The notes under the pieces were generated by a model. The model was not told where the DNA came from. It saw nothing but the letters and a program-made list of their open reading frames with translations, and ran no database searches. Below, piece after piece: positions 1-6,066 of a stretch of 11,099 bases of DNA. A program made the position numbers and the translations under genes. Origin of the DNA: DAOUAJ01 sp034433615 (GTDB taxonomy: Bacteria; Chloroflexota; Anaerolineae; DUEN01). Every line of letters begins with the position of its first letter. The stretch's first letter is position 1. Where the stretch lies: positions 1-11,099 of the forward strand of contig DAOUAJ010000300.1 in assembly GCA_034433615.1 (NCBI GenBank). The letters are read 5' to 3'.

Positions 1-174
1 AAGGCCGGGCAGAAGCGCAAGGGGCGAGCCTTGCAACACATCCTGGCCCGCTCGCTGAGCGCCAGAGCCCTGGCGGTAAAGCGAGTGACGACCAACCGCC
101 ACCGGCAGATACACAGCCGGGGTTGGGACGTTTCAAAGCCGCGTCCTGTGAGAAGGGCGTTCAGAGAGGCTTGA
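1..174 (+). pseudogene. Group II intron reverse transcriptase, N-terminal fragment
   Basis: The frame starting at base 1 is open to a TGA at 172-174. It reads like the N-terminal segment of bacterial group II intron reverse transcriptases: residues 10-30 (RALQHILARSLSARALAVKR) match the family pattern 'xLQxLLxRSxSARxLAVxRVT', and the later IHSRGWD resembles the conserved 'HTPGVDG' after a small frameshift. The RT palm, X/thumb and endonuclease regions are all missing, because intron domain V begins at 173, where about 1.2-1.5 kb of coding sequence would be expected. The gene is therefore an internal-deletion remnant and cannot make a working enzyme. Its 5' end and intron domains I-III lie beyond the left edge, if they survive. 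The identification is by motif only. Confidence 0.72.
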
Positions 175-247
175 GCCGTATGCGATGAAAGTCGCACGTA
201 CGGTTCTGAGGGGGCGGGGTGGTGGCAACGCCGCCCCGCTACCCGAC
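173..247 (+). ncRNA. Group II intron domains V and VI (3' end of intron)
   Basis: Bases 173-206 form a textbook 34-nt group II domain V: GAGCCGTATGCG, a GAAA tetraloop, then the pairing strand CGCACGTACGGTTC, with the catalytic AGC triad near the 5' end. A GC-rich domain VI hairpin follows (about 211-239; GGTGGC pairs with GCCGCC around an AAC loop). Next comes CTACCCGAC, which supplies a candidate branch-point A (241) seven bases from a 3' end of type AY at 247. Domain V this close to an RT fragment confirms that the intron is internally deleted. The exact 3' splice point is inferred; a few bases either way are possible because the flank resembles the intron end. With no RT of its own, the intron could only splice or move with help supplied in trans, and only if domains I-III exist upstream. 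Confidence 0.85.
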
Positions 248-292
248 CAGCCGACCCGCCTATCGGCGGGCGGCTGAGCTTAGTCGTTAGGC
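248..292 (+). repeat. Integron attC site, right part, interrupted by the intron
   Basis: The hairpin CAGCCGACCCGCC / GGCGGGCGGCTG has one extrahelical A. A short spacer follows and then GTTAGGC (286-292), a perfect match to the attC R' core GTTRRRY. Two blocks, 248-261 (14 bases) and 264-280 (17 bases), are identical to blocks of the complete attC site at 1612-1681. The left core (expected GCCTAAC) is absent because intron sequence takes its place. An imperfect inverted repeat with extrahelical bases between a GCCTAAC-type and a GTTAGGC-type core is the hallmark of attC. The cassette that follows starts just downstream, with its gene start 38 bases after the core. Confidence 0.75.
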
Positions 293-329
293 CGCCTTAT
301 CGGGCGGGGCAATCTAACGGAGGTGCAAA

Positions 330-1113
330 ATGCTACGTTAACTTCGTGCAAATGCCAGGCTGTCGGCAACACTGCTCTTGGGAGCACTGGTAATCGCTCT
401 GGTAGTAGCCTTCGATGGCTTGGGGCGGAGCTCAGGCGGGCTGATAGTTCAAGCGTTCCAGTCACCCATCCGAACTCCAACGCCACCTCCCTACCCACCG
501 CCGCCAACTCCAGAGCCTTCCCCTACTCCTCCTGGCGCTTGTCCGCCACAAACACGATGGCGCGCGTTTGAAGCGGATATCGAGGTGGAGGGACTGGCGG
601 GTGCGGAACGGGCTATGCTGCGCCTGCAGCCAGTGGATCGAAGCGGGTTGGGCTGAGGTCTCGTGGCGGGATGACCGGCAGTACATTTACCAGTACGACA
701 GCGCCAACGCCAGGTGGGTCTTCTTTGATGAGTACAATCTGGCTCTGGGATCAAGAGTAGAGACCAATGTGCAATACGATCCCAATCTTGGCATGTGGAA
801 GGCGCGCTACTACCTGGGAGGTGGATACTGGAGGGTGCTGGCGACAGCGGATTTAGGGTTTACCACCGCTGATCGCGGTTTCAATCGGGGCGAGGTCTAT
901 ACCGCCGATGGTGTTCACTCAATCCTGCCCTTATCGAGTTTCGACAAGGGGTATCTACTCCTGGGCAACGATTGGTACCCCTGGACCACCGCATACCTGA
1001 CAGCCATTGCCAGAGACGCTCCTTATCAATGCGATATGATCGAAGAATATCACCGATTCAACATTCACTCGCCCATCGTTTTTGTTCCACTTGCGTTGAA
1101 GGACACACAGTGA
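330..1113 (+). pseudogene. Secreted Pro-rich-linker protein, broken (stop and frameshift)
   Basis: A strong ribosome binding site (GGAGGTG, 319-325) precedes ATG 330, but the fourth codon is TAA (339-341). Reading through it, the frame encodes a signal-peptide-like hydrophobic stretch (LLLGALVIALVV), a linker rich in TPTPPP/PEPSPTPP (about 465-535), and more sequence to a TGA at 654-656. The matching C-terminal part lies in another frame (about 568-1113): an aromatic- and Gly-rich, probably beta-rich domain (WIEAGW, YIYQYDSANARW, GMWKARYYLGGGYW). It ends IVFVPLALKDTQ, like the PLVLR/PLVLK tails I associate with secreted Anaerolineae proteins. The switch between frames corresponds to a one-base insertion or two-base deletion somewhere between 568 and 656. 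The intact form would be about 260 residues. Function is unknown. It is the first gene of an integron cassette and is followed 20 bases later by a lipoprotein gene. Confidence 0.6.
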
Positions 1114-1133
1114 ATGATTCAGGAGGTTTTGAA

Positions 1134-1577
1134 ATGCGTACTTATGTCCTTGCGCTGATGGTTCTACTGACCTGGATCATAACAGGCTGTGCCTCATCAC
1201 ACCCCTTACTTTCACCGGAGCCGACTGCAACGCCTATAATCCCTTCTAAGCAGCCGGAGCCGTCACGCCCCCGGGTCAAGGGAGAGATTTCAGGCGTTCC
1301 TGATGGCACGTTGGTGACCATTCACGTACGGACACTGGGGGGTTGGGAAACGCGTACCGTCAAGGGGCCGTTTCCGGGTCTTTGGGAGTCTGTCGTGACC
1401 GAAGCTAGCGGGATAGACTATATCGTGACCGCCGAGGCGGAAGGATACGTCAGCCAGCCCATTAGTTACACCATCCACATCAGCGACGACACCGCTTACG
1501 TGGTGCGTGACGGTCAGGCGACCGATGAGGAGGCCATCCACCTCGACTTCCATTTCGTGCCAAAGGAATCGCCCTAA
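1134..1577 (+). CDS. Small lipoprotein with carboxypeptidase-regulatory-like fold
   Basis: The start is ATG 1134, preceded by a consensus AGGAGG (1121-1126) at good spacing. A longer in-frame reading overlaps the preceding gene and lacks such a site. The 147-residue product has a basic-hydrophobic leader and a lipobox ITGC, with Cys19 as the lipidation site. Ser follows at +2. Residues 25-45 are a Pro/Thr/Ser-rich spacer (PEPTATP, KQPEPSRPR). The remainder looks like a single beta-sandwich domain: GEISGVPDGTLVTIHV, then YIVTAEAEGYVSQPISYTI, then a closing LDFHFVP strand. This is the pattern of prealbumin-like/CarboxypepD_reg domains common in Chloroflexota lipoproteins. It is probably anchored outside the membrane, perhaps binding ligand or partner. 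It is the only undamaged gene of cassette 1, and the attC site begins 35 bases after its stop. Lipoprotein status is well supported; the domain assignment is inferred. Confidence 0.75.
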   Translation: MRTYVLALMVLLTWIITGCASSHPLLSPEPTATPIIPSKQPEPSRPRVKGEISGVPDGTLVTIHVRTLGGWETRTVKGPFPGLWESVVTEASGIDYIVTAEAEGYVSQPISYTIHISDDTAYVVRDGQATDEEAIHLDFHFVPKESP

Positions 1578-1611
1578 TCCGAATCTGAAGACATAAAGCA
1601 AGACAGAGGCG

Positions 1612-1681
1612 GCCTAACACCCGCTCCAGCCGACCCGCCTCCGCTGGCGCTCCGGCGGGCGGCTGAGCTCGGTCATTAGCC
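1612..1681 (+). repeat. Integron attC recombination site, complete
   Basis: The left core GCCTAAC (1612-1618) and right core ATTAGCC (1675-1681, degenerate from GTTRRRY at two positions) flank an imperfect inverted repeat: GCT-C-CAGCCG-A-CCCGCC (1623-1639) against GGCGGGCGGCTGAGC (1654-1668). The extrahelical C and A on the left arm, unpaired spacers of 4 and 6 bases next to the cores, and a variable terminal loop fit the single-stranded hairpin recognised by integron integrases. It lies 35 bases after the lipoprotein stop and 36 bases before the next gene start, the usual cassette junction geometry. Crossover would fall next to base 1675. The A in place of G at the crossover may reduce activity. 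Confidence 0.8.
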
Positions 1682-1716
1682 AGCGCAATTGCGCACGGCA
1701 GCCAAGTCACCACACA

Positions 1717-2259
1717 ATGAAGCGATTCCTTGTTTTCCTCAGATTAATCTTGGTGCTCACCGTATTGATGTTCGGCACTTAGTAGCTTAGCGCACCGGTC
1801 TTGCCGCAAGGAGTCCTTCGTCCATACTTCTCTCGGCTGTTCTTACTACGAGTTGGCGAGTTCACATTCGGAAGAGTGCTACTGGCAAATCTGTTACCCT
1901 TCTTCGGTGTCCAGTTTATGAACCTGTTCAGAGTGGGTAAATATGCTGGCAGTTTGTATGTTCTTCCCGTCTTTTGGAGTCTCTACGGTCTGCTGTTAGG
2001 GACCAACTCCTTTGTGTTCGCCGGTCAGCCTGTTCCATTTTCTATCACGGTTCTTTGGACGCGAACAGGTTTTATGGAGCTGCTCGCCTATACGGTAGGT
2101 TATGAAGCAACAAAGGGGTGGGCGCTTTGGGAACAGCAAGGTCTATGGAACGTGCGACGGCTCACGGATAAGCGTTGAAGACCGCAGGTAGGAGATCGGG
2201 CTTATTGGATTGCCGCGCTATTTCTCTTGCTTGTTGCAGTGGGACGAGGAGTTCAGTAA
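1717..2259 (+). pseudogene. SpoIIM-like multi-pass membrane protein, broken by stops
   Basis: One continuous frame from ATG 1717 to TAA 2257-2259 (181 codons) is interrupted by TAG TAG (1780-1785) and TGA (2176-2178) with no frameshift. Joined through, it gives a hydrophobic start (FLRLILVLTVLMFG), then GRVLLANLLPFFGVQFM, LPVFWSLYGLLLGTNSF, TRTGFMELLAYTVGYEATKG and a final helix WIAALFLLLVAVG just after the TGA. About five membrane segments with an 'N...G...G...ELLA...G' layout recall the SpoIIM/DUF95 family of integral membrane proteins, but that assignment is tentative. All three stops differ by one C-to-T change from CAG, CAG and CGA. The frame sits in integron cassette 2, 36 bases after the attC site, and has no obvious ribosome binding site. 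A separate downstream gene of 125 codons (1801-2178, TTG start) is possible but less likely. Confidence 0.55.
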
Positions 2260-2264
2260 CAAGT

Positions 2265-2284
2265 AGTGCTGGCGAACCAGCACT
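2265..2284 (+). terminator. Perfect hairpin after cassette 2, possible terminator
   Basis: AGTGCTGG (2265-2272) and CCAGCACT (2277-2284) form a perfect 8-bp stem with a CGAA loop, five bases after the last stop of the cassette-2 frame. There is no run of T afterward, so it is not a classical intrinsic terminator. It may stabilise the 3' end of the cassette transcript or act as a weak terminator before the next gene. No attC core motif flanks it. Confidence 0.4.
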
Positions 2285-2327
2285 TCAGCGGAGCAAGGTA
2301 TCTCCAACTTTCTGAACCAATTGTACT

Positions 2328-3587
2328 ATGACCTTCACCATTGGCATCACCTACTGGCCACGACGCAAGGCCACGGCCTGGTGGCAAGCTTTTGACCGGG
2401 TCGAGGTGGCGGAGGAGCTGGCTCATGTGGCGGCGTTGGGCTGTCATCTGGCCCGCATCCCGCTGCTGTGGTCGGCCGTCCAACCTACTGCCGACCGGCT
2501 GGATCATCGCACGCTGGACCACCTGGGTGAGACGTTAGATGCTGCAGACGAGGCCGAGCTGCGCGTGGTGGTGGATCTCCAGGTTGGGCCGGCCTGCGGC
2601 GCGTTTCATTTCCCTGACTGGGCGATGGATTGGTCGCCAGCAGGCTTATCGTCAGGAGCACAGGCCGACCTGCCTGTGCGTCAGATCGTGAACGGGCGCG
2701 AGGAGACCCGCTACCGCCTGCGTGATCCCTTCGCCGACGAGAAGATGATTGCGGCGCAACGGCGGCTGTTCCGGGAGGTGATCGGCTACTACACCGATCA
2801 CCCGGCCGTGTTGGGGTGGAGCCTGGGGCACGAGCTAGATCGGGCGCGCCCGCCCCAAGCCGCGGATGCCGTGGCGGAATGGTTGGAACGTCGTGTGACC
2901 GAAATTCGAGAGGTGGCCGAGGCCGCCCGGCTTTTCTGGTATTTGGACCTGGAAGCCTTCTCGCGTCCCTCGGGCGTGCGCCCTGATCACGTCGCTGCGA
3001 TCTTGGGGACCGTGGCAGTGGAGGTACACCCCGGCCTGTGTTCCCTCGCCGAGCACCCGCTAGACACCGAGCTGGTGCGCTTTACGGTGGCACTGGCGCG
3101 GGCGCTAGCCTCGGAATCGGCGCCGGAGACGCCTGTGTGGGTGGCCGGGTGCGCGGTGCCTACAGTGCCCGTCCCTGGCGATCCAGGTACGATGCTGCCA
3201 GACGTGGTGGACGGGGTCACGCGCGACGTTTACTTCGCCAGCGAGACGGAACAGGCGGAGTTTGTCGAACGGGTACTCGAGGAGATGGTCGCCGATGGGG
3301 TGGCCGGCTGCTGGCTGGGGCATTATGCTGACTTTGACCAGGTGCTGTGGGAAGATCCCCCACTGGATCGGTGCCGGCGGGCACAGACACTGGGGTTGAT
3401 ACGGCGCGACGGCAGCGAGAAGCCCGCGGCCGCATCGGTGTACCGCATCCGCCAGCGCCTGGAGAGGGGGGGACTCAACCCCGGGCAGCCTCAGCGCCGA
3501 CTGGAAGTGGATCCTGAGGAGTATTGGCGAGCGCCAGAGCGCCACCTGCGCCGGCTGTACGATGAGTATCGGGAAGGGGGGCAGTAG
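2328..3587 (+). CDS. Glycoside hydrolase-like TIM-barrel protein, active site altered
   Basis: The 419-residue protein, apparently cytoplasmic (no signal peptide), starts at ATG 2328 with no clear ribosome binding site. It opens with GITYWPRRKATAWW, followed by ELAHVAALGCHLARIPLLWSAVQP, the first strands of the (beta/alpha)8 barrel seen in clan GH-A glycosidases (GH5/GH42-like). Residues 153-170 (GYYTDHPAVLGWSLGHELD) occupy the place of the acid/base motif 'GN-E', with Glu169 kept but His before it. The strand expected to carry the nucleophile ('PVxVxEFGxPT') reads PVWVAGCAVPT (269-279), so Glu seems replaced by Gly274. The barrel ends with GCWLGHYADFDQ and GLIRRDGSEKPAA, typical of these enzymes. 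The family resemblance is firm. Whether it hydrolyses sugar is doubtful; it may be a pseudoenzyme, a binding protein or use another residue. The next gene has its own promoter just downstream. Confidence 0.7.
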   Translation: MTFTIGITYWPRRKATAWWQAFDRVEVAEELAHVAALGCHLARIPLLWSAVQPTADRLDHRTLDHLGETLDAADEAELRVVVDLQVGPACGAFHFPDWAMDWSPAGLSSGAQADLPVRQIVNGREETRYRLRDPFADEKMIAAQRRLFREVIGYYTDHPAVLGWSLGHELDRARPPQAADAVAEWLERRVTEIREVAEAARLFWYLDLEAFSRPSGVRPDHVAAILGTVAVEVHPGLCSLAEHPLDTELVRFTVALARALASESAPETPVWVAGCAVPTVPVPGDPGTMLPDVVDGVTRDVYFASETEQAEFVERVLEEMVADGVAGCWLGHYADFDQVLWEDPPLDRCRRAQTLGLIRRDGSEKPAAASVYRIRQRLERGGLNPGQPQRRLEVDPEEYWRAPERHLRRLYDEYREGGQ

Positions 3588-3618
3588 TAGCTCATTTATT
3601 TGGGGGGTGCCCTTCAAG

Positions 3619-3647
3619 TTGCTCCGGATAACCCGACGTGGTATAAT
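3619..3647 (+). promoter_or_regulatory. Sigma-70-type promoter of the CRP-like operon
   Basis: TTGCTC (3619-3624) and a perfect TATAAT (3642-3647) are separated by 17 bases. Transcription would start near 3654, giving a leader of about 60 bases before the regulator's ATG at 3715. A short inverted repeat, TGGCC (3654-3658) and GGCCA (3671-3675), lies at the predicted start and could be an operator or leader hairpin; it does not match the consensus CRP or FNR box. The promoter lies inside the longest possible reading frame of the regulator, an argument for the later start. Confidence 0.7.
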
Positions 3648-3714
3648 TGACTCTGGCCCACGGCTGGTCAGGCCAAGCTCAATTCAGTCGCTTGGGGTAT
3701 TACCGGGGGAAGGC

Positions 3715-4416
3715 ATGGACAAACTGCAATTCAACATGGTACAGATCGTTAAATCTGTGCCATTGTTCATGTCCCTGACCCAACGCGATTGGGAAGACGT
3801 GGCCGGGATGTTGGTAGGCCGTTGTTATCCTAAAGATGCCTACATCTTCCACGTCGGCGATCCCCCTGATGCGCTCTACATCGTCTGGATCGGACAGGTC
3901 AAAATCCTCCGCCATTCCGAAGAAGGACGCGACATCGTCCTGGACGTCATCGGCCCAGGCCACATGTTTGGCGAGATGGCAGTGTTCGATGGTGCGCCGT
4001 ACAGCGCCAGCGCTCAGGCCATGGAGGACGTGGCCGTCGTTTCCATCTCCCGTCCTGACTTTTTCCGCCTGCTGGAACGTTACCCCAGCGTGTCGCTGGC
4101 CGTCATCAGCGAGCTCAGCCGACGCCTGCGCAGCGCCAGCGACTTGGTGCACAGTCTGGCCGTAGAGCGCGTCGAACGCCGCATCGCCCGTATGTTACTC
4201 AAACTGGCTGCTTCTACTGCCCAACATAGCGCAAACGGCCTGGTGATTGACCTCCCTTTGACCCGGCAAGACATCGCTGACATGACCGGCACTACTGTAG
4301 AGACGGCCATTCGCGTGATGAGCCGCTTCCGCAAAGACGGACTGATCACTACGGTGCGCGGCCGCGTGGTCATCCTCGATCCCGAGGGCCTGCGTGACGT
4401 GGCAGAGGAACATTGA
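3715..4416 (+). CDS. CRP/FNR-family transcriptional regulator
   Basis: The 233-residue regulator starts at ATG 3715 behind GGGGGA. An upstream in-frame start would overlap the previous gene and the promoter. Residues 12-125 form the cyclic-nucleotide-binding beta-roll, with the phosphate-binding-cassette pattern FGEMAVFDGAPYSASAQA (85-102). The Gly-Glu pair is kept, but the Arg that contacts cyclic phosphate in true CRP is Tyr96, so the ligand may differ or be absent. A long dimerisation helix follows (RLLERYP to SLAVERVERRIARMLLKL), then a winged helix-turn-helix (LTRQDIADMTGTTVETAIRVMSRFRKDGLI, about 182-211; RQDIA and T-VETAIR occupy the usual CRP positions). No N-terminal cysteine cluster is present, so it is not an FNR-type oxygen sensor. 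It is first in a cluster with the PyrK/PyrD-like pair nine bases downstream, suggesting self-regulation or control of that operon. Confidence 0.9.
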   Translation: MDKLQFNMVQIVKSVPLFMSLTQRDWEDVAGMLVGRCYPKDAYIFHVGDPPDALYIVWIGQVKILRHSEEGRDIVLDVIGPGHMFGEMAVFDGAPYSASAQAMEDVAVVSISRPDFFRLLERYPSVSLAVISELSRRLRSASDLVHSLAVERVERRIARMLLKLAASTAQHSANGLVIDLPLTRQDIADMTGTTVETAIRVMSRFRKDGLITTVRGRVVILDPEGLRDVAEEH

Positions 4417-4425
4417 GGCCTCGCA

Positions 4426-5205
4426 GTGAAGGCCGTACAGGGATCCCTCGAAGCGATTCAACCATTCGGTCCTGGGCTGCTGATCCACTTGAGATGGCCG
4501 CTCCCGACCAGCCCCTGTATCCCCGGCCAGTTCTTCCTGGTGCGCTGTACATCCTCCCCTGACCTTTGGGACCCCTATTTGCGTCGCGCTCTGTTCCCGG
4601 CTATCATTGCACCCGGTCACCTGGCGTTATGGTTGACGGACGCGAGCGACCGCGGGCTAGCGTGGCTGGTCGCGCAGCCAGAAGGCACGCCACTCGACCT
4701 GTTAGGGCCGGGCGGGCACGGATTTGATATTCCTTCCTCCCCTGGAAACGTGCTGCTCATAGCCCAGGACGGCGGGTTGGGACCGTTATGGCCGGTGATG
4801 ACCCAGGTGCTTGCAGCAGGCGGCCAGGTCACTCTGGCTCTGGGGACACAACAGGGTGATCTGGCTGTGCCGCCCACGCTGGTACCCATCGCCACCGAGT
4901 ATCGGCTGGCAACAGCCAATGGTTCCGCCGGCTTGAGGGGAGACGCGCTGGCTCTGTTGAATGGTCTGATCCGATGGCCCGATCGCATCTATGCCGCCCT
5001 GCCTCAGGATTACTGGCCCCGGCTGCGCGCCTGGATCGAAAGTTGGCGTCCTCACATAGAACCGGGCTTTGCCCAGGTGTTGACGTCGGCCGACATCCGA
5101 TGCGGCATCGGCGCCTGCCTGACTTGCGTCGTTGAGCGGGCCGACGGCCGATTCACGCGCGCGTGCGTGCACGGCCCGGTGCTGGACCTGACGATTGTGA
5201 CCTAA
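4426..5205 (+). CDS. pyrK: PyrK-type dihydroorotate dehydrogenase electron-transfer subunit
   Basis: The start is GTG 4426, nine bases after the regulator's stop. The 259-residue protein has the ferredoxin-reductase layout. An N-terminal FAD-binding barrel holds PGQFFLVR (33-40) and the LRRALF motif (52-57, the usual flavin-binding 'RRPFS' position). The nucleotide-binding half has LLGPGGHGF (92-100) and NVLLIAQDGGLGPL (108-121). The C-terminal [2Fe-2S] site is complete: Cys226, Cys231, Cys234 and Cys247 in CGIGACLTC and CVHGPV. In type 1B dihydroorotate dehydrogenase, this subunit passes electrons from the PyrD flavin through the cluster and FAD to NAD+. A PyrD-like gene follows 36 bases later, so the two probably form a complex. 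Since that partner lacks key residues, the real electron donor or acceptor may not be dihydroorotate. Confidence 0.85.
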   Translation: MKAVQGSLEAIQPFGPGLLIHLRWPLPTSPCIPGQFFLVRCTSSPDLWDPYLRRALFPAIIAPGHLALWLTDASDRGLAWLVAQPEGTPLDLLGPGGHGFDIPSSPGNVLLIAQDGGLGPLWPVMTQVLAAGGQVTLALGTQQGDLAVPPTLVPIATEYRLATANGSAGLRGDALALLNGLIRWPDRIYAALPQDYWPRLRAWIESWRPHIEPGFAQVLTSADIRCGIGACLTCVVERADGRFTRACVHGPVLDLTIVT

Positions 5206-5241
5206 ATTGCTGTCTTTCGTCCATCGCCTGTGGTTTAGCGA

Positions 5242-6066
5242 ATGACCATTGAGCTGGCTCCTCATCACAAGGTCGGATTGATGTTAACCTCGCCGCTGAT
5301 CCTGGCGGCCGGGGTGATTGGTTACGGCGACGCGCTGCCCCGCGCGCTGGATTTGTCGCGCTGCGGCGCCTGGGTGACCGCACCTATCGGCCTGCGGCCG
5401 TGCCCCGGATCGCCGCCACCGCGCCTGGCGGAAGTGCCGGGCGGCCTCGTGTTGGCGGAGACTGGACAGAATCCAGGCGTCGGCCGGGTGATTCAGCAAT
5501 ATGGCCCTTCCTGGCCCCATCTGGGCCTGCCGGTGATCGCCCGCCTCTGGGGGACGATGGAGGATCAGGCGGTGGTAGCCCGACGTCTGGAAAAGGTGGA
5601 GAGTGTGGCCGCGCTGGAGCTGGCCCCGGCTGATGCTCTGGGGCCCGAAGCTGCAGCCGATTTGGTGAGGATGGTGCGCCAGGCCTGCGATTTGCCCCTG
5701 CTGGTTGCCCTCCCCTTGCTAACCGATGAGGCGGAGTGGGCCATCGCCTGCGCCGAGGCAGGGGCAGATGCGCTGGTGGTGGGGCAGCCGCCGCGAGCGC
5801 TGGGGCTGACCGCCGACGGCGCACCAGTGCATGGTCGTCTTTACAGTCCGGTTGTGGCCCCATTGGCCTGGGCCGCGCTGGAGCGGATCACCGCAGCCGG
5901 GCTGGGATTGCCTCTGATCGGCGCAGGCGGGATCCATCATCCGGCAGACGCCCGGGCCTTCCTGCGGCTGGGAGCAGTGGCATTTCAGGTTGATACCGCC
6001 ATCTGGGTGGATCCGACACTACTCGCACGAATTGCCACCATCACAGAAGAACCGGAGCAGGCATGA
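5242..6066 (+). CDS. PyrD-like TIM-barrel protein lacking catalytic residues
   Basis: The 274-residue protein aligns by motif along the whole of type 1B dihydroorotate dehydrogenase. TSPLILAAGVIGYGD stands for 'NPvxxASGtfGyG', LAETGQNPGV (71-80) for 'xIGLQNPGV', GRLYSPVVAPLAW for 'GGLSGPAIKPIAL', and LIGAGGIHHPADARAFLRLGA (225-245) for the conserved phosphate-binding GGI motif. The residues that do chemistry are changed. The 'TK' lysine is Ala47, the 'NxSCPN' loop with catalytic Cys is LELAPA (125-130), the second lysine of 'VKL' is Ala156, and the final 'VGTA' is VDTA. It therefore looks unable to oxidise dihydroorotate in the known way. A divergent flavoprotein, a structural partner of PyrK, or a new oxidoreductase are all open. 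The gene has no clear ribosome binding site. Its stop overlaps the dtd start by four bases, indicating translational coupling. Confidence 0.75.
   Translation: MTIELAPHHKVGLMLTSPLILAAGVIGYGDALPRALDLSRCGAWVTAPIGLRPCPGSPPPRLAEVPGGLVLAETGQNPGVGRVIQQYGPSWPHLGLPVIARLWGTMEDQAVVARRLEKVESVAALELAPADALGPEAAADLVRMVRQACDLPLLVALPLLTDEAEWAIACAEAGADALVVGQPPRALGLTADGAPVHGRLYSPVVAPLAWAALERITAAGLGLPLIGAGGIHHPADARAFLRLGAVAFQVDTAIWVDPTLLARIATITEEPEQA

Noticed and set aside
568..656. Programmed frameshift in the first cassette gene
   Set aside because: There is no slippery heptamer or stimulator in the overlap of the two frames, and the same gene already carries a nonsense codon.
339..2178. Stop-codon recoding (for example Trp or Pyl insertion) in the cassette genes
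   Set aside because: All three stop types occur, each once or twice and only in two cassette genes that look degraded (one also has a frameshift), while intact genes nearby end normally with TAA, TAG and TGA. Mutation is simpler.
1..2260. Integron integrase gene or attI
   Set aside because: No tyrosine-recombinase motifs were found in any frame, and no GTTRRRY core lies near a divergent gene other than the attC sites.
2260..2327. Third attC site after cassette 2
   Set aside because: The hairpin at 2265-2284 is perfectly paired, short, and lacks GCCTAAC/GTTAGGC cores and extrahelical bases.
3038..3617. Long antisense open frames across the glycoside-hydrolase-like gene
   Set aside because: They are shadows of GC-rich coding sequence, with low-complexity Arg/Ala/Pro composition and no ribosome binding sites.
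3642..3680. FNR or CRP binding box at the regulator's promoter
   Set aside because: No TTGAT-N4-ATCAA or TGTGA-N6-TCACA match; only a 5-base inverted repeat (TGGCC/GGCCA) with a 12-base gap is present, too weak to call.
3562..3714. Earlier start for the CRP-like regulator
   Set aside because: It would overlap the end of the previous gene, span the promoter and predicted transcription start, and add residues with no CRP similarity.
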